Origin: CBFHWY01 sp965659675
Lineage (GTDB): Bacteria; Bacteroidota; Bacteroidia; Flavobacteriales_G; Salibacteraceae
Reading direction: 5' to 3'
Length of the DNA: 19,723 nucleotides
NCBI GenBank assembly: GCA_965659675.1
Contig: CBFHWY010000052.1
Location: forward strand, 1 to 19,723
In this document: one piece after another, positions 6,815 to 13,704 of the stretch
Position numbering within the stretch: the stretch's first letter is position 1
Layout of the letters: each line of letters begins with the position of its first letter
The notes under the pieces: generated by a model
Seen by the model: only the letters and a program-made list of their open reading frames with translations
Databases searched by the model: none
What the model was told of the DNA's origin: nothing
Position numbers and translations under genes: made by a program

Positions 6815-7435
6815 ATGAAAAAATTGCTTTTCATCTTACTCAGTTTGATGCTCTTTTCTTGCCAGAAAGACCTTGAACAAGTACACCTTGAGGTTGAAGT
6901 ATCCTCTGGAATTACCGGGGTCTCATTGGAGGGCTACGAAGTGTGGCTTTACGGTCCTAAAACCATGACCTCAACGATAGATGCAGAAGGAAAAGCGTAC
7001 TTTGACTTTGAAGCTCCTGAAGGAGAGACCTATTTGGTAAAATTCATGGATAGTGGAAAGAACTTTAACCCTCAAGGTATTCCAGTTACCAGCATGTCGA
7101 CCATTCTGTCAAATGAAAAGCTTGAAGATCAAATTACAGTTGGTAATGATTTCAACCTAAAACTCGTTGCTATTCCATGTACTGATTTAACAATTTCATT
7201 TAGCAATGAATTAGTTGAAGCTGGTGATTCTTTGTCTTTAGTTATTGAACATGAGCTTTTTACAATTGAACATCAAATAGGAGATGATCAATCAGGTGCA
7301 GGATTTCAGTTTTCTGGACCAATTGGAAATTACAATTGTTCCTATACGGTTTACACATCCAATGACACTTCAGATTATAACTACTCTTTCAACGTTACAC
7401 ATCAAGAAAGTTATAGAAAGGAAATAGGTTACTAA
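6815..7435 (+). CDS. Lipoprotein, tandem array copy 3
   Basis: A 206-residue lipoprotein and the most divergent full copy. The lipobox is LFSC (Cys16) followed by Gln-Lys-Asp, so the C-K-E-E surface-export signal of copies 1 and 2 is not kept exactly. The family blocks remain: LEGYEVWLYG, APEGETYLVKFMD, NFNPQG, VEAGDSLSLVIEHELF, SGPIGNY.CSYTVYTSNDTS. The YGPKTMTSTIDAEGKAYFDFEAPEGE stretch groups it with copy 4, against YNGNPPTTAVLNADG in copies 1 and 2. So the array contains two subfamilies, 1-2 and 3-4-5. It has its own upstream module and downstream hairpin and could be transcribed alone. Function unknown. Confidence 0.85.
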   Translation: MKKLLFILLSLMLFSCQKDLEQVHLEVEVSSGITGVSLEGYEVWLYGPKTMTSTIDAEGKAYFDFEAPEGETYLVKFMDSGKNFNPQGIPVTSMSTILSNEKLEDQITVGNDFNLKLVAIPCTDLTISFSNELVEAGDSLSLVIEHELFTIEHQIGDDQSGAGFQFSGPIGNYNCSYTVYTSNDTSDYNYSFNVTHQESYRKEIGY

Positions 7436-7449
7436 GATCTATGCTCGTT

Positions 7450-7480
7450 GCTCCTGAAGATTCAATCGCGCAGGAGCTTT
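7450..7480 (+). terminator. Hairpin terminator after copy 3
   Basis: GCTCCTG (7450-7456) pairs with CAGGAGC (7471-7477) around a centre that keeps the GATTCAATCGCG core of the other two hairpins. TTT and a T-rich stretch follow. The outer stem differs in sequence from the hairpins at 5934 and 6689, but both arms changed together and pairing is kept. Confidence 0.75.
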
Positions 7481-7492
7481 ATTTTACTTTTC

Positions 7493-7559
7493 TTATTCCG
7501 AATTGCAATAAGGCTATTCCAAAAATATTTGGGTTAAGAGACAGGATTTCAAAACCTTG
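7493..7559 (+). promoter_or_regulatory. ATTCC direct-repeat module upstream of copy 4
   Basis: ATTCC at 7495-7499 and 7516-7520 (21-bp period). TTTG lies at 7528-7531 and CTTG at 7556-7559, four bases before the ATG. The layout is the same as upstream of copies 2 and 3, with 43 bases from the second repeat to the start codon. Confidence 0.55.
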
Positions 7560-7563
7560 AGTC

Positions 7564-8184
7564 ATGAAAACGCTAATTACACTTTGTTTTCTGGTCATGC
7601 TCTTCGGCTGCCAGGAAAAAATGGAAACATACCATTTGCAAGTTCATGTAAAATCTGGAATTATAGGAGCGTCTTTAGAAGGCTTTCAGGTGAAATTATT
7701 TGGTCCTCAAACCATGGTGTCTACCATTGATAAGCATGGAATAGCTTCATTCGATTTTGAAGCGCCAGAAGGGGAGAGCTATCTAGTGAAGTTCATGGAT
7801 AATGAGCAAAACTTTAACCCTCAGGGTATTGCTGCCACAAGTTGGTCTCCCGTGTTAACAAGTGAAAAGCTTGAAGCTCAGATCACTGTTGGTGAAGATA
7901 ACCAAGTGGAGCTGATAGCGATCCCATGTACAGACATTTCACTCTTTTTTGAAAATTCAATCGTTCAGGAAGGAGATTCTTTGCATTTGATAATTAACCA
8001 CGAACTTTTCAGCTCTGAGGTTAATATGTCAGGTTCTGGTGGAATAAGAATTTTGTCTTATTCTGGACCAATCGGTAATTATGAATACCATGGTTTTTCG
8101 TTTAAAACAGGAGATACAATAAAGGTAGTTGGTTCTTATGCTGTTTCGCATGAAGAGTCTTTTAGCTACACGTTTGAATATTAA
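7564..8184 (+). CDS. Lipoprotein, tandem array copy 4
   Basis: A 206-residue lipoprotein with lipobox LFGC (Cys16) followed by Gln-Glu-Lys. It shares METYHLQVHV with the truncated copy 5 and LFGPQTMVSTID / FDFEAPEGESYLVKFMD with copy 3. The EGDSLHLIINHELF and YSGPIGNYEYHG blocks are intact, but the C-terminal 30 residues (FSFKTGDTIKVVGSYAVSHEESFSYTFEY) differ from copies 1 and 2, although they keep the H..F pattern and terminal Tyr. No hairpin follows. Copy 5 begins 17 bases after its stop, so any transcript should continue into it. Function unknown. Confidence 0.85.
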   Translation: MKTLITLCFLVMLFGCQEKMETYHLQVHVKSGIIGASLEGFQVKLFGPQTMVSTIDKHGIASFDFEAPEGESYLVKFMDNEQNFNPQGIAATSWSPVLTSEKLEAQITVGEDNQVELIAIPCTDISLFFENSIVQEGDSLHLIINHELFSSEVNMSGSGGIRILSYSGPIGNYEYHGFSFKTGDTIKVVGSYAVSHEESFSYTFEY

Positions 8185-8201
8185 AATCAAAACGTTGAGT
8201 C

Positions 8202-8375
8202 ATGAAAAAGCTAATTATACTTTGTTTGCTGCTTATGTTATTCGGCTGCCAGGAAAGAATGGAAACATATCATTTGCAAGTTCATGTAAATTCTGGAGTT
8301 TCTGATTTTTCACTAGAAGGCTATGAAGTGTTTAGTTTTAATACCTTTCCTCAACCCAAACAATTATTCCAATAA
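8202..8375 (+). pseudogene. Lipoprotein, truncated fifth copy
   Basis: A 57-codon frame that begins exactly like copy 4: lipobox LFGC, then QERMETYHLQVHVNSG, up to LEGYEV at residue 43. It then leaves the family for 14 unrelated residues and stops at 8373-8375, inside a regulatory ATTCC module. About three quarters of the gene is missing. The break joins the 5' part of one copy directly to the upstream module of what would have been another unit, as expected from an unequal recombination or deletion in the array. The short product would still carry a complete lipoprotein signal, so expression of a tiny lipopeptide cannot be excluded. Confidence 0.8.
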
Positions 8376-8430
8376 GGAATTAGACTATTCCAATGAACTT
8401 TGCATGACTCAGCACTGAATGGCAGTTTTG
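8364..8430 (+). promoter_or_regulatory. ATTCC direct-repeat module upstream of the acyltransferase-UbiA operon
   Basis: ATTCC at 8366-8370 and 8387-8391, 21 bp apart in the form TTATTCC-N14-CTATTCCA. TTTG lies at 8399-8402 and TTTG at 8427-8430, four bases before the ATG at 8435. All distances match the modules of lipoprotein copies 2 to 4, although the remaining bases have diverged. The first half-site overlaps the end of the truncated copy 5. The operon that follows may therefore be driven by a promoter of the lipoprotein array. Confidence 0.5.
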
Positions 8431-8434
8431 GGCC

Positions 8435-9097
8435 ATGCTTTTTTCAACGATCAAAATGGGCAGTCTTTATTGCCCATCCCCTCCATCGCTCAATCAACTA
8501 AGCCAGGTTTCTTTACTAATAGAAATGGAACGTAAGCTTCGCCAAAAAGCTTTTCAACACCTCAGCTTTGGCAGGCATCCAGCATTCCACGATGACTCAG
8601 ATATGCAAGCCGGCTTCCACATCATTGTGATTTATCATTCTAAAACAAACACCCCACTTCTTTCCTGTCGAGTATTTCACAATTCAAAGAACATCGCTCA
8701 AATACTTGGACCCAATTTTTCAGATGAATCCAAAGAGGGCTTCAACCTAAAATCCTTTAGCGAGTCAGAACTTTTTATGGCAGATCGGCTGGCAGGAAAT
8801 GTAGAGTCACCACTTTACAAGAAATACCGAAAGGAAGTATTCACGCGATTTTATGTGGGGATCTCAAAATTGTTTCCGAACCAAAACTATTTGCTGCTGG
8901 CCCGTTCAACACCAGGGGAAGTTCTACTCACTAAATACCTCAGACTTGGCTTGTACATCGTTGGGAGTACTCAATTGCACGAACACAAACACTGGGTAGT
9001 ACTCGGTCACACCACAAAAAACTCAAGCTATTTGAAAAAGATGGCACTCCTTGGAATCAAGTTCAGCCTGATCAAGCCTCTAATGAAAACCTCATGA
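8435..9097 (+). CDS. Putative acyltransferase of GNAT / LuxI-FeeM-like type
   Basis: A 220-residue cytosolic protein without signal peptide. The pattern MERKLRQKAF...DDSDMQAGFHIIVIYH...LLSCRVF, then SESELFMADRL and a C-terminal LLLARSTPGEVLLTKYLRLGLY...LHEHKHWVVLGH, resembles the acyl-homoserine-lactone synthase / N-acyl amino-acid synthase branch of the GNAT fold. In that branch an E..LR..aF helix precedes a D..D strand and an R-containing core. I recognise only the general pattern, so the family is tentative and the substrate unknown. The ATG at 8435 sits at the fixed distance from the upstream module; later Met codons at residues 8 and 31 are alternatives. The stop overlaps the UbiA start by ATGA, so the two are translationally coupled. 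Confidence 0.5.
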   Translation: MLFSTIKMGSLYCPSPPSLNQLSQVSLLIEMERKLRQKAFQHLSFGRHPAFHDDSDMQAGFHIIVIYHSKTNTPLLSCRVFHNSKNIAQILGPNFSDESKEGFNLKSFSESELFMADRLAGNVESPLYKKYRKEVFTRFYVGISKLFPNQNYLLLARSTPGEVLLTKYLRLGLYIVGSTQLHEHKHWVVLGHTTKNSSYLKKMALLGIKFSLIKPLMKTS

Positions 9098-10002
9098 ATA
9101 TGTTATCAACACTCAAAGACTTCTTGAAACTCATACGTTGGTTTCATGCCCTGTTGGCACTCTTCCCATTTGTAAGTATATATCTGGTCATTCGCTATTT
9201 TGAATCTCAAAAGGGCCTCGATTCTCAACTCTCCTCTCTCGAATTTATCCTCTTGTGTATCTGCGTTCAGGCCATCATGGGTAGTGGATTCGTGTTAAAC
9301 GATATCATAGATCGTGATACGGATGCCATCAACAAACCCAAAACCCGCATTGTGGAGCGCAAAATATCCCTTCGTAATTCCTGGGTGATCTTTATTAGTC
9401 TCAGCATCATTGGGGCTGTGCTTTCAATCTTCATAGGCTGGGGTATTTTCTGGGAGTGGTACGTCATTGCTCCAATTGTATACTTACTTTCAATATGCTA
9501 CAATCTCTACTTTAAGCGAATGCCGCTGGTTGGCAATTTTGCCATAGCCGCCCTCGCCTCAAGTATTCCATTGGTATTGCTCTTTTATGCATCAGAGGTG
9601 CTAGATAATATCGATAACGATAGCCTGTACAGCCTGATCTACTTCTATGCCTGGCTGCCCTTTCTGATCATTGTGCCTCGTGAGCTCAGCTTAGACATCT
9701 CAGATCTGGAGGGAGATAAAAGATCGAAGTGTATAACCTATCCTGTGAAGTACGGAGAACAGAAAGCACGAAAGCTGGTCAATCTTATGGTATGGCTCAT
9801 TATCATCTTTTTTTTCCTTGTAGGGGTCTTGTTTCCATCACTTCGGATGCTAATGGCCATACTCGCAGCAATGCTGATCATTTATTTGTGGCTCTTCAAA
9901 AAAGCTAAAACCAGAATTCAACTCGTGCAAATTGGTAGGTACTTCTGGTTCATTATGCTCTTCGGATTGGCATTTTATACCATTCATGTTACCTGGTTTT
10001 AA
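9094..10002 (+). CDS. UbiA-family prenyltransferase
   Basis: A 302-residue integral membrane protein with about eight hydrophobic segments. Both aspartate motifs of the UbiA superfamily are present: NDIIDRDTD (residues 69-77, NDxxDxxxD) and DISDLEGD (201-208). These bind the Mg-diphosphate of an isoprenoid donor. The INKP that follows motif 1 is usual for Bacteroidota members often labelled geranylgeranylglycerol-phosphate geranylgeranyltransferase, so transfer of a prenyl chain to a lipid, quinone or glycerol-phosphate acceptor in the inner membrane is expected. It overlaps the acyltransferase gene by four bases and lies 12 bases before a secreted hydrolase gene. The acceptor cannot be told from sequence. 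Confidence 0.85.
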   Translation: MNMLSTLKDFLKLIRWFHALLALFPFVSIYLVIRYFESQKGLDSQLSSLEFILLCICVQAIMGSGFVLNDIIDRDTDAINKPKTRIVERKISLRNSWVIFISLSIIGAVLSIFIGWGIFWEWYVIAPIVYLLSICYNLYFKRMPLVGNFAIAALASSIPLVLLFYASEVLDNIDNDSLYSLIYFYAWLPFLIIVPRELSLDISDLEGDKRSKCITYPVKYGEQKARKLVNLMVWLIIIFFFLVGVLFPSLRMLMAILAAMLIIYLWLFKKAKTRIQLVQIGRYFWFIMLFGLAFYTIHVTWF

Positions 10003-10014
10003 TGTTTCAAGGGG

Positions 10015-10734
10015 ATGGTTCAAAGATTAATTTGGTTTTTCATTTTCCTTAGTTGCTGCAACTTTCTATTTGCCCAAAATAAACTCAAAGCCTACGCCAT
10101 TCCCGGCCAGGGTGGCGATTGCCGAACCTTTGAATCCTGGCAGCTGGAGGAACACTTTGATTTTCATTGCATTGAACATCGCATACCGGAAAAAGGCTGG
10201 AGCATGAAGGCTTATGCCTATGCACTCATGCAGGAGATCGATACCTCAAAGCCTTTTGTCTTGTTGGGAGTTTCTATTGGCGGCATGCTGGCCTGTGAGA
10301 TCGCCGATACTTTAAAACCTGAAAAGCTCATCATCATTTCTTCTGCTTCTTCAAAACATCAGCTGCCTGGACGATATCGAATGCTCAACAAGATCCCGAT
10401 CTACAAGATCGTGCCGGGTTGGCTCTCCAAAGCGGGGACCTATATTTTGCAACCCATTCTGGAACCAGAAACCCGAGCCAGAAAGGCACTCTGGAAAAAG
10501 ATGATTGCCGATAAAGACCCTATGTTCCTCAAAAGGAGCATACCCATGATCATTGTGTGGGAGCGGGAAGCTCCTCCAGAAAACTTAGTGCATATCCATG
10601 GAGATCGAGATCATACCCTTCCATTGAAGAACATCGAGGCAGATTATGTCATTCCTCATGGGAATCATTTGATGAGTAGTGCTTACCCAAAACTGATCCG
10701 CAGTCTCGTGCTTGATTTGAGATGTGATTGGTGA
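10015..10734 (+). CDS. Secreted alpha/beta hydrolase
   Basis: A 239-residue protein with a signal peptide (residues 1-21, ending FLFAQ) and an alpha/beta-hydrolase core. The nucleophile elbow GVSIGG puts Ser at 87. Asp199 lies in HGDRDHTLP and His218 in PHGNHLM, giving a complete Ser-Asp-His triad. An oxyanion-type loop is suggested by IPGQGGD near residue 29. Periplasmic esterase, thioesterase or lipase activity is likely, with substrate unknown. It follows UbiA by 12 bases and completes a three-gene transcription unit with the acyltransferase-like protein. The start at 10015 is preceded by AAGGGG, one of the few purine-rich stretches here that could act as a ribosome binding site. Confidence 0.75.
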   Translation: MVQRLIWFFIFLSCCNFLFAQNKLKAYAIPGQGGDCRTFESWQLEEHFDFHCIEHRIPEKGWSMKAYAYALMQEIDTSKPFVLLGVSIGGMLACEIADTLKPEKLIIISSASSKHQLPGRYRMLNKIPIYKIVPGWLSKAGTYILQPILEPETRARKALWKKMIADKDPMFLKRSIPMIIVWEREAPPENLVHIHGDRDHTLPLKNIEADYVIPHGNHLMSSAYPKLIRSLVLDLRCDW

Positions 10735-10777
10735 TCGGGAGGCGCTATCAGAAACTCAAAAAGTGTAGTTTTCCAAA

Positions 10778-11992
10778 ATGAGAGTAGCAGTCATCGGAGG
10801 TGGGGCCGCGGGCTTTTTTGCGGCGATTCAGTTGAAGCTGAACTTCCCCAAAGCGGAAGTACAGATCCTAGAGAAGTCTGATAAGCTTTTGGAAAAAGTA
10901 CGCATCTCTGGTGGCGGACGCTGTAATGTGACCAATGCCTGTCCTTCCGTGGCGCAACTCGCTAAATCCTATCCGCGGGGTGGGAAGATGCTCAAAAAGC
11001 TCTTTCAGGAGTTTAATAATCAGCATACCATCCAATGGTTTGAGGAACGTGGGGTGGAGCTGCACACGGAGGCCGACGGACGCATGTTTCCGGTGAGCAA
11101 CAATTCAGAGACGATCGTTAATTGTTTGATGGATCAGTGCAAACTGCTCGGAGTTTCAATTCACACCCAAGCGGATGTGAGCAGGATCGAGCCGCAGAAC
11201 GGTGCTTTCAGACTTCAATTCAGAAGAGATAAGCGTCCGCCCGCCAAATACGATAAACTCATCATTGCTACCGGAGGTGCTCCGCGCAAAAAAGCCCTGG
11301 AGTGGCTCCTGGAATTGGGTCATGAGCTGGTTGACCCGGTGCCTTCACTCTTCACCTTTAATATGCCTGGAGATCCGGTACATAAACTTATGGGAGTTTC
11401 GGTAGAGCGCGCCGTGGTGAAGGTATTGGGAACAAAACTAGAGGCCGAAGGGCCACTCCTCATCACCCATTGGGGGATGAGCGGCCCCGCGATCTTGAAG
11501 CTGAGCGCCTTTGGAGCTCGAATGCTGCACGAGAGAAAGCACGAGTTTGAGCTTCAGGTAAATTGGATGTCTGAGCCAAATCAAAGCAAAGTGATGGCCA
11601 TGCTTGAGTCACTGGCCGAAGAGCACCCAAAGAAACAACTACAGAACCTCAAGCCGCTCGAAATGCCTAATCGATTGTGGGAGTTTCTGCTCAACAAAGC
11701 CGAGCTATCGCCTAAAAAATCCTGGAGGGATCTCGGTAAGAAAGGAAACAACAAGCTGGTGAATGTGCTCTGCAACGATATCTACCCGGTTAGCGGAAAG
11801 ACCACCTTCAAAGAAGAGTTTGTGACAGCGGGCGGACTTAGCCTCGAAAGTATAAACCCCAGAACCATGGAAAGCAAGATCTGTAAAGGGATGTATTTCA
11901 CGGGTGAGGTTTTAGACATCGATGGGATCACAGGCGGATTTAACTTTCAGGCAGCCTGGACCACGGCTTATTTTGCTGCCAGGTTGCGCTGA
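10778..11992 (+). CDS. BaiN/HI0933-family FAD-dependent oxidoreductase
   Basis: A 404-residue flavoprotein of the HI0933/BaiN/YhiN family. An N-terminal dinucleotide-binding fold (VAVIGGGAAGFFAAIQL) binds FAD. The family signature SGGGRCNVTN lies at 44-53, IIATGGAP in the middle, and TGEVLDIDGITGGFNFQAAW near the C-terminus closes the FAD site. Length and start are normal for the family. Members have been described as reductases acting on NAD(P)H and on various organic substrates, and most remain without a defined reaction. It starts 43 bases after the hydrolase stop on the same strand, so read-through from that operon is possible. No terminator is visible between them. Confidence 0.9.
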   Translation: MRVAVIGGGAAGFFAAIQLKLNFPKAEVQILEKSDKLLEKVRISGGGRCNVTNACPSVAQLAKSYPRGGKMLKKLFQEFNNQHTIQWFEERGVELHTEADGRMFPVSNNSETIVNCLMDQCKLLGVSIHTQADVSRIEPQNGAFRLQFRRDKRPPAKYDKLIIATGGAPRKKALEWLLELGHELVDPVPSLFTFNMPGDPVHKLMGVSVERAVVKVLGTKLEAEGPLLITHWGMSGPAILKLSAFGARMLHERKHEFELQVNWMSEPNQSKVMAMLESLAEEHPKKQLQNLKPLEMPNRLWEFLLNKAELSPKKSWRDLGKKGNNKLVNVLCNDIYPVSGKTTFKEEFVTAGGLSLESINPRTMESKICKGMYFTGEVLDIDGITGGFNFQAAWTTAYFAARLR

Positions 11993-12022
11993 TATTCAAA
12001 ACTGAATCATATCTTGCATTGC

Positions 12023-13267
12023 ATGAGACTGATACTGGCTTTATTGACCCTTGGTTTATTTGCACCGGAGCTGCGTTCTCAGGATGTTCCCGACAAGATC
12101 GCATTTCTGAAATTCCTTGAGGAGCGAACCAAAACCCTCGATATCTATGATCAGGATGGGGGCTGGTTAGATACCAAACGCGTGACTGAGTTTGATAGTC
12201 TGGGACTTAGTTTCGAATACCAAAGCTGCGAGAAAACAGAATGGGGTGATGGGGCACCGATCAAAAAAGTGGAGATTCAAGCCATCGTGCTTAGCCCAAA
12301 AGGGGAGGGTTCTTATGGGTCAAGAATAAAGGCTGACTTTGATGCGATCTTCTATAATGAGATGTCAGGAGAAACAGTTTCATGGCCCGTTGTGCTGAGT
12401 TTTAAGCGCGTTGGAGATGAGTTTAGGATCATGAGTATCCACGAAAAGATCAATGGCATTCACTGGTCCAGAGTGAATGGTTATTGGCACAGACCCAGTG
12501 CTTTTATTGCATACCGATTAACAAAAAAATATCAGGAGTACCTGAGCTGTCATGAAGATTTCACCGAGTTTGAAGAAGAGCCATGGGGCTATGAGCTGCC
12601 TGACTTTGGCAAAGTAAAACGCTTTTATATTCAGAATGCCGATGGCTCTTTGAAGTTCATTGCTGACACCACGCATATACGCCTGGCGGTGAAAGATGAA
12701 ACCGAAGGTTTCGATGCTACCGTGAACTACAAGATAGAAGACAGCAAACTGATCGCAAGATTTGTCTACCTGGAAAATAATCGAGAAGACCAACTTGTAG
12801 TTCATTATCTGGAAGATGGTGATGGACTGAGAATATCAAATATTTTCAACTCGAATAAGGAACTGCAATGGAACAAAAAGAATGGAATGTGGAGTGCTGA
12901 ACCTGTGATCGCTTCCTTTCTAGATCCCGCTGAGCAGAGTTTGGAAAAGGCATTTCAACACTTTTTGGATACAGCTGAATTGAAAAACACCCCTGAAAAA
13001 GCCTATCAATTTGAAGATTGGTCGCAAGAAGTGGAAATTTATGATGAAAATGGAGACATCGTTGATCAAAATACGATTTATCGACGTGCTTTTCCTGTTC
13101 CGGATGTTAAGCCAGAATTCCGTAACAGCAGAGTGTACCTTCCTATTCGTTCCCATTCTGAGTTGGGCACATTGGAATTATTCACCTTGGTATTTATGAG
13201 AAGCCCACAGGGATTTAGAATAGTCGAGGCCTTGGATGAACTTGGCAGAGAAGCTCAATTATTTTAG
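12023..13267 (+). CDS. Secreted protein with three internal repeats, unknown function
   Basis: A 414-residue protein with a signal peptide (MRLILALLTLGLFAPELRSQ). I use the ATG at 12023; the open frame begins at a TTG at 12014. No known domain is recognised. The mature protein appears to contain three units. Each starts with an acidic turn (IYDQDGG at 41, IQNADG at 203, IYDENG at 339) and ends with a strand pattern FRIMSI (134), LRISNI (269), FRIVEA (398). Units 1 and 2 also share W..NG.W...P..IA linkers (HWSRVNGYWHRPSAFIA and QWNKKNGMWSAEPVIA). This suggests a repeated alpha+beta domain, perhaps NTF2-like, acting in the periplasm or outside the cell. It starts 30 bases after the flavoprotein gene. 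No sorting domain is seen. Confidence 0.75.
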   Translation: MRLILALLTLGLFAPELRSQDVPDKIAFLKFLEERTKTLDIYDQDGGWLDTKRVTEFDSLGLSFEYQSCEKTEWGDGAPIKKVEIQAIVLSPKGEGSYGSRIKADFDAIFYNEMSGETVSWPVVLSFKRVGDEFRIMSIHEKINGIHWSRVNGYWHRPSAFIAYRLTKKYQEYLSCHEDFTEFEEEPWGYELPDFGKVKRFYIQNADGSLKFIADTTHIRLAVKDETEGFDATVNYKIEDSKLIARFVYLENNREDQLVVHYLEDGDGLRISNIFNSNKELQWNKKNGMWSAEPVIASFLDPAEQSLEKAFQHFLDTAELKNTPEKAYQFEDWSQEVEIYDENGDIVDQNTIYRRAFPVPDVKPEFRNSRVYLPIRSHSELGTLELFTLVFMRSPQGFRIVEALDELGREAQLF

Positions 13268-13389
13268 GTACTGATCACAGCAGATCATCCTCGTTTTCGC
13301 TCGTCCATAATGGCTTATTTCCTTCTGTAACAGATTCTTAAAAAGTTTCGACCTGCTGCGTACATTTATTTACATAAACACAAGCAGCC

Positions 13390-13623
13390 ATGAAAAAACT
13401 CATATTATTCCTCCCGCTTTTTGCAGTGTTGAACCTTACAGCCAGTAATTCTTCTAACATCAATAAGAGCCTTGAAAAGGAACTCAGAGTGGTGGACCTT
13501 GAAGGTGTATCGCTTATTGAGGATCAAGTCAACTTCGTTAATGTTTCATTGTCTGTTGACTCCGGAAAGTTGAAGATAGAAGAGATGGACTGTAGCTCAG
13601 AAGCATTAAAGTCTATCGTTTAA
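13390..13623 (+). CDS. Small secreted protein, unknown function
   Basis: A 77-residue protein with a signal peptide (MKKLILFLPLFAVLNLTAS) and a mature part of about 58 residues, charged and with no recognised motif and a single Cys (Cys68). The upstream sequence contains TACATTTA at 13361-13368, one base from the Bacteroidota -7 consensus TAnnTTTG, giving a leader of about 18 nt. It is separated from the previous gene by 122 bases, with no clear hairpin between them, and converges on the DoxX-like gene. Similar short secreted peptides are common and uncharacterised in Bacteroidota. Confidence 0.65.
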   Translation: MKKLILFLPLFAVLNLTASNSSNINKSLEKELRVVDLEGVSLIEDQVNFVNVSLSVDSGKLKIEEMDCSSEALKSIV

Positions 13624-13704
13624 AAAAGAGCTAAGTGGGATTACTTTAGATCCAGCATGTTGCATTGGAGAACGATATCTATATCAGATCCGTTTTGAGC
13701 GTCG

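Larger units (their letters stand above)
5294..8391 (+). repeat. Tandem lipoprotein gene array, four full copies and one truncated copy
   Basis: The genes at 5294, 6049, 6815, 7564 and the fragment at 8202 are direct duplications with units of roughly 750 bp. Each unit is one gene, and the hairpin and the ATTCC-type upstream module recur between copies 1-2, 2-3 and 3-4. Copies 1 and 2 are nearly identical over the first 300 bases or so and again at the 3' end, but differ in the middle. Copies 4 and 5 are the next closest pair. Copy 1 lacks the module because it starts inside the hydrolase stop. Copies 4 and 5 are joined directly, with the intervening hairpin and module lost. Confidence 0.9.

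Noticed and set aside
5294..8391. Insertion sequence or transposon as the cause of the duplications
   Set aside because: No transposase, terminal inverted repeats or target-site duplications are visible. Unequal recombination between units explains the array.
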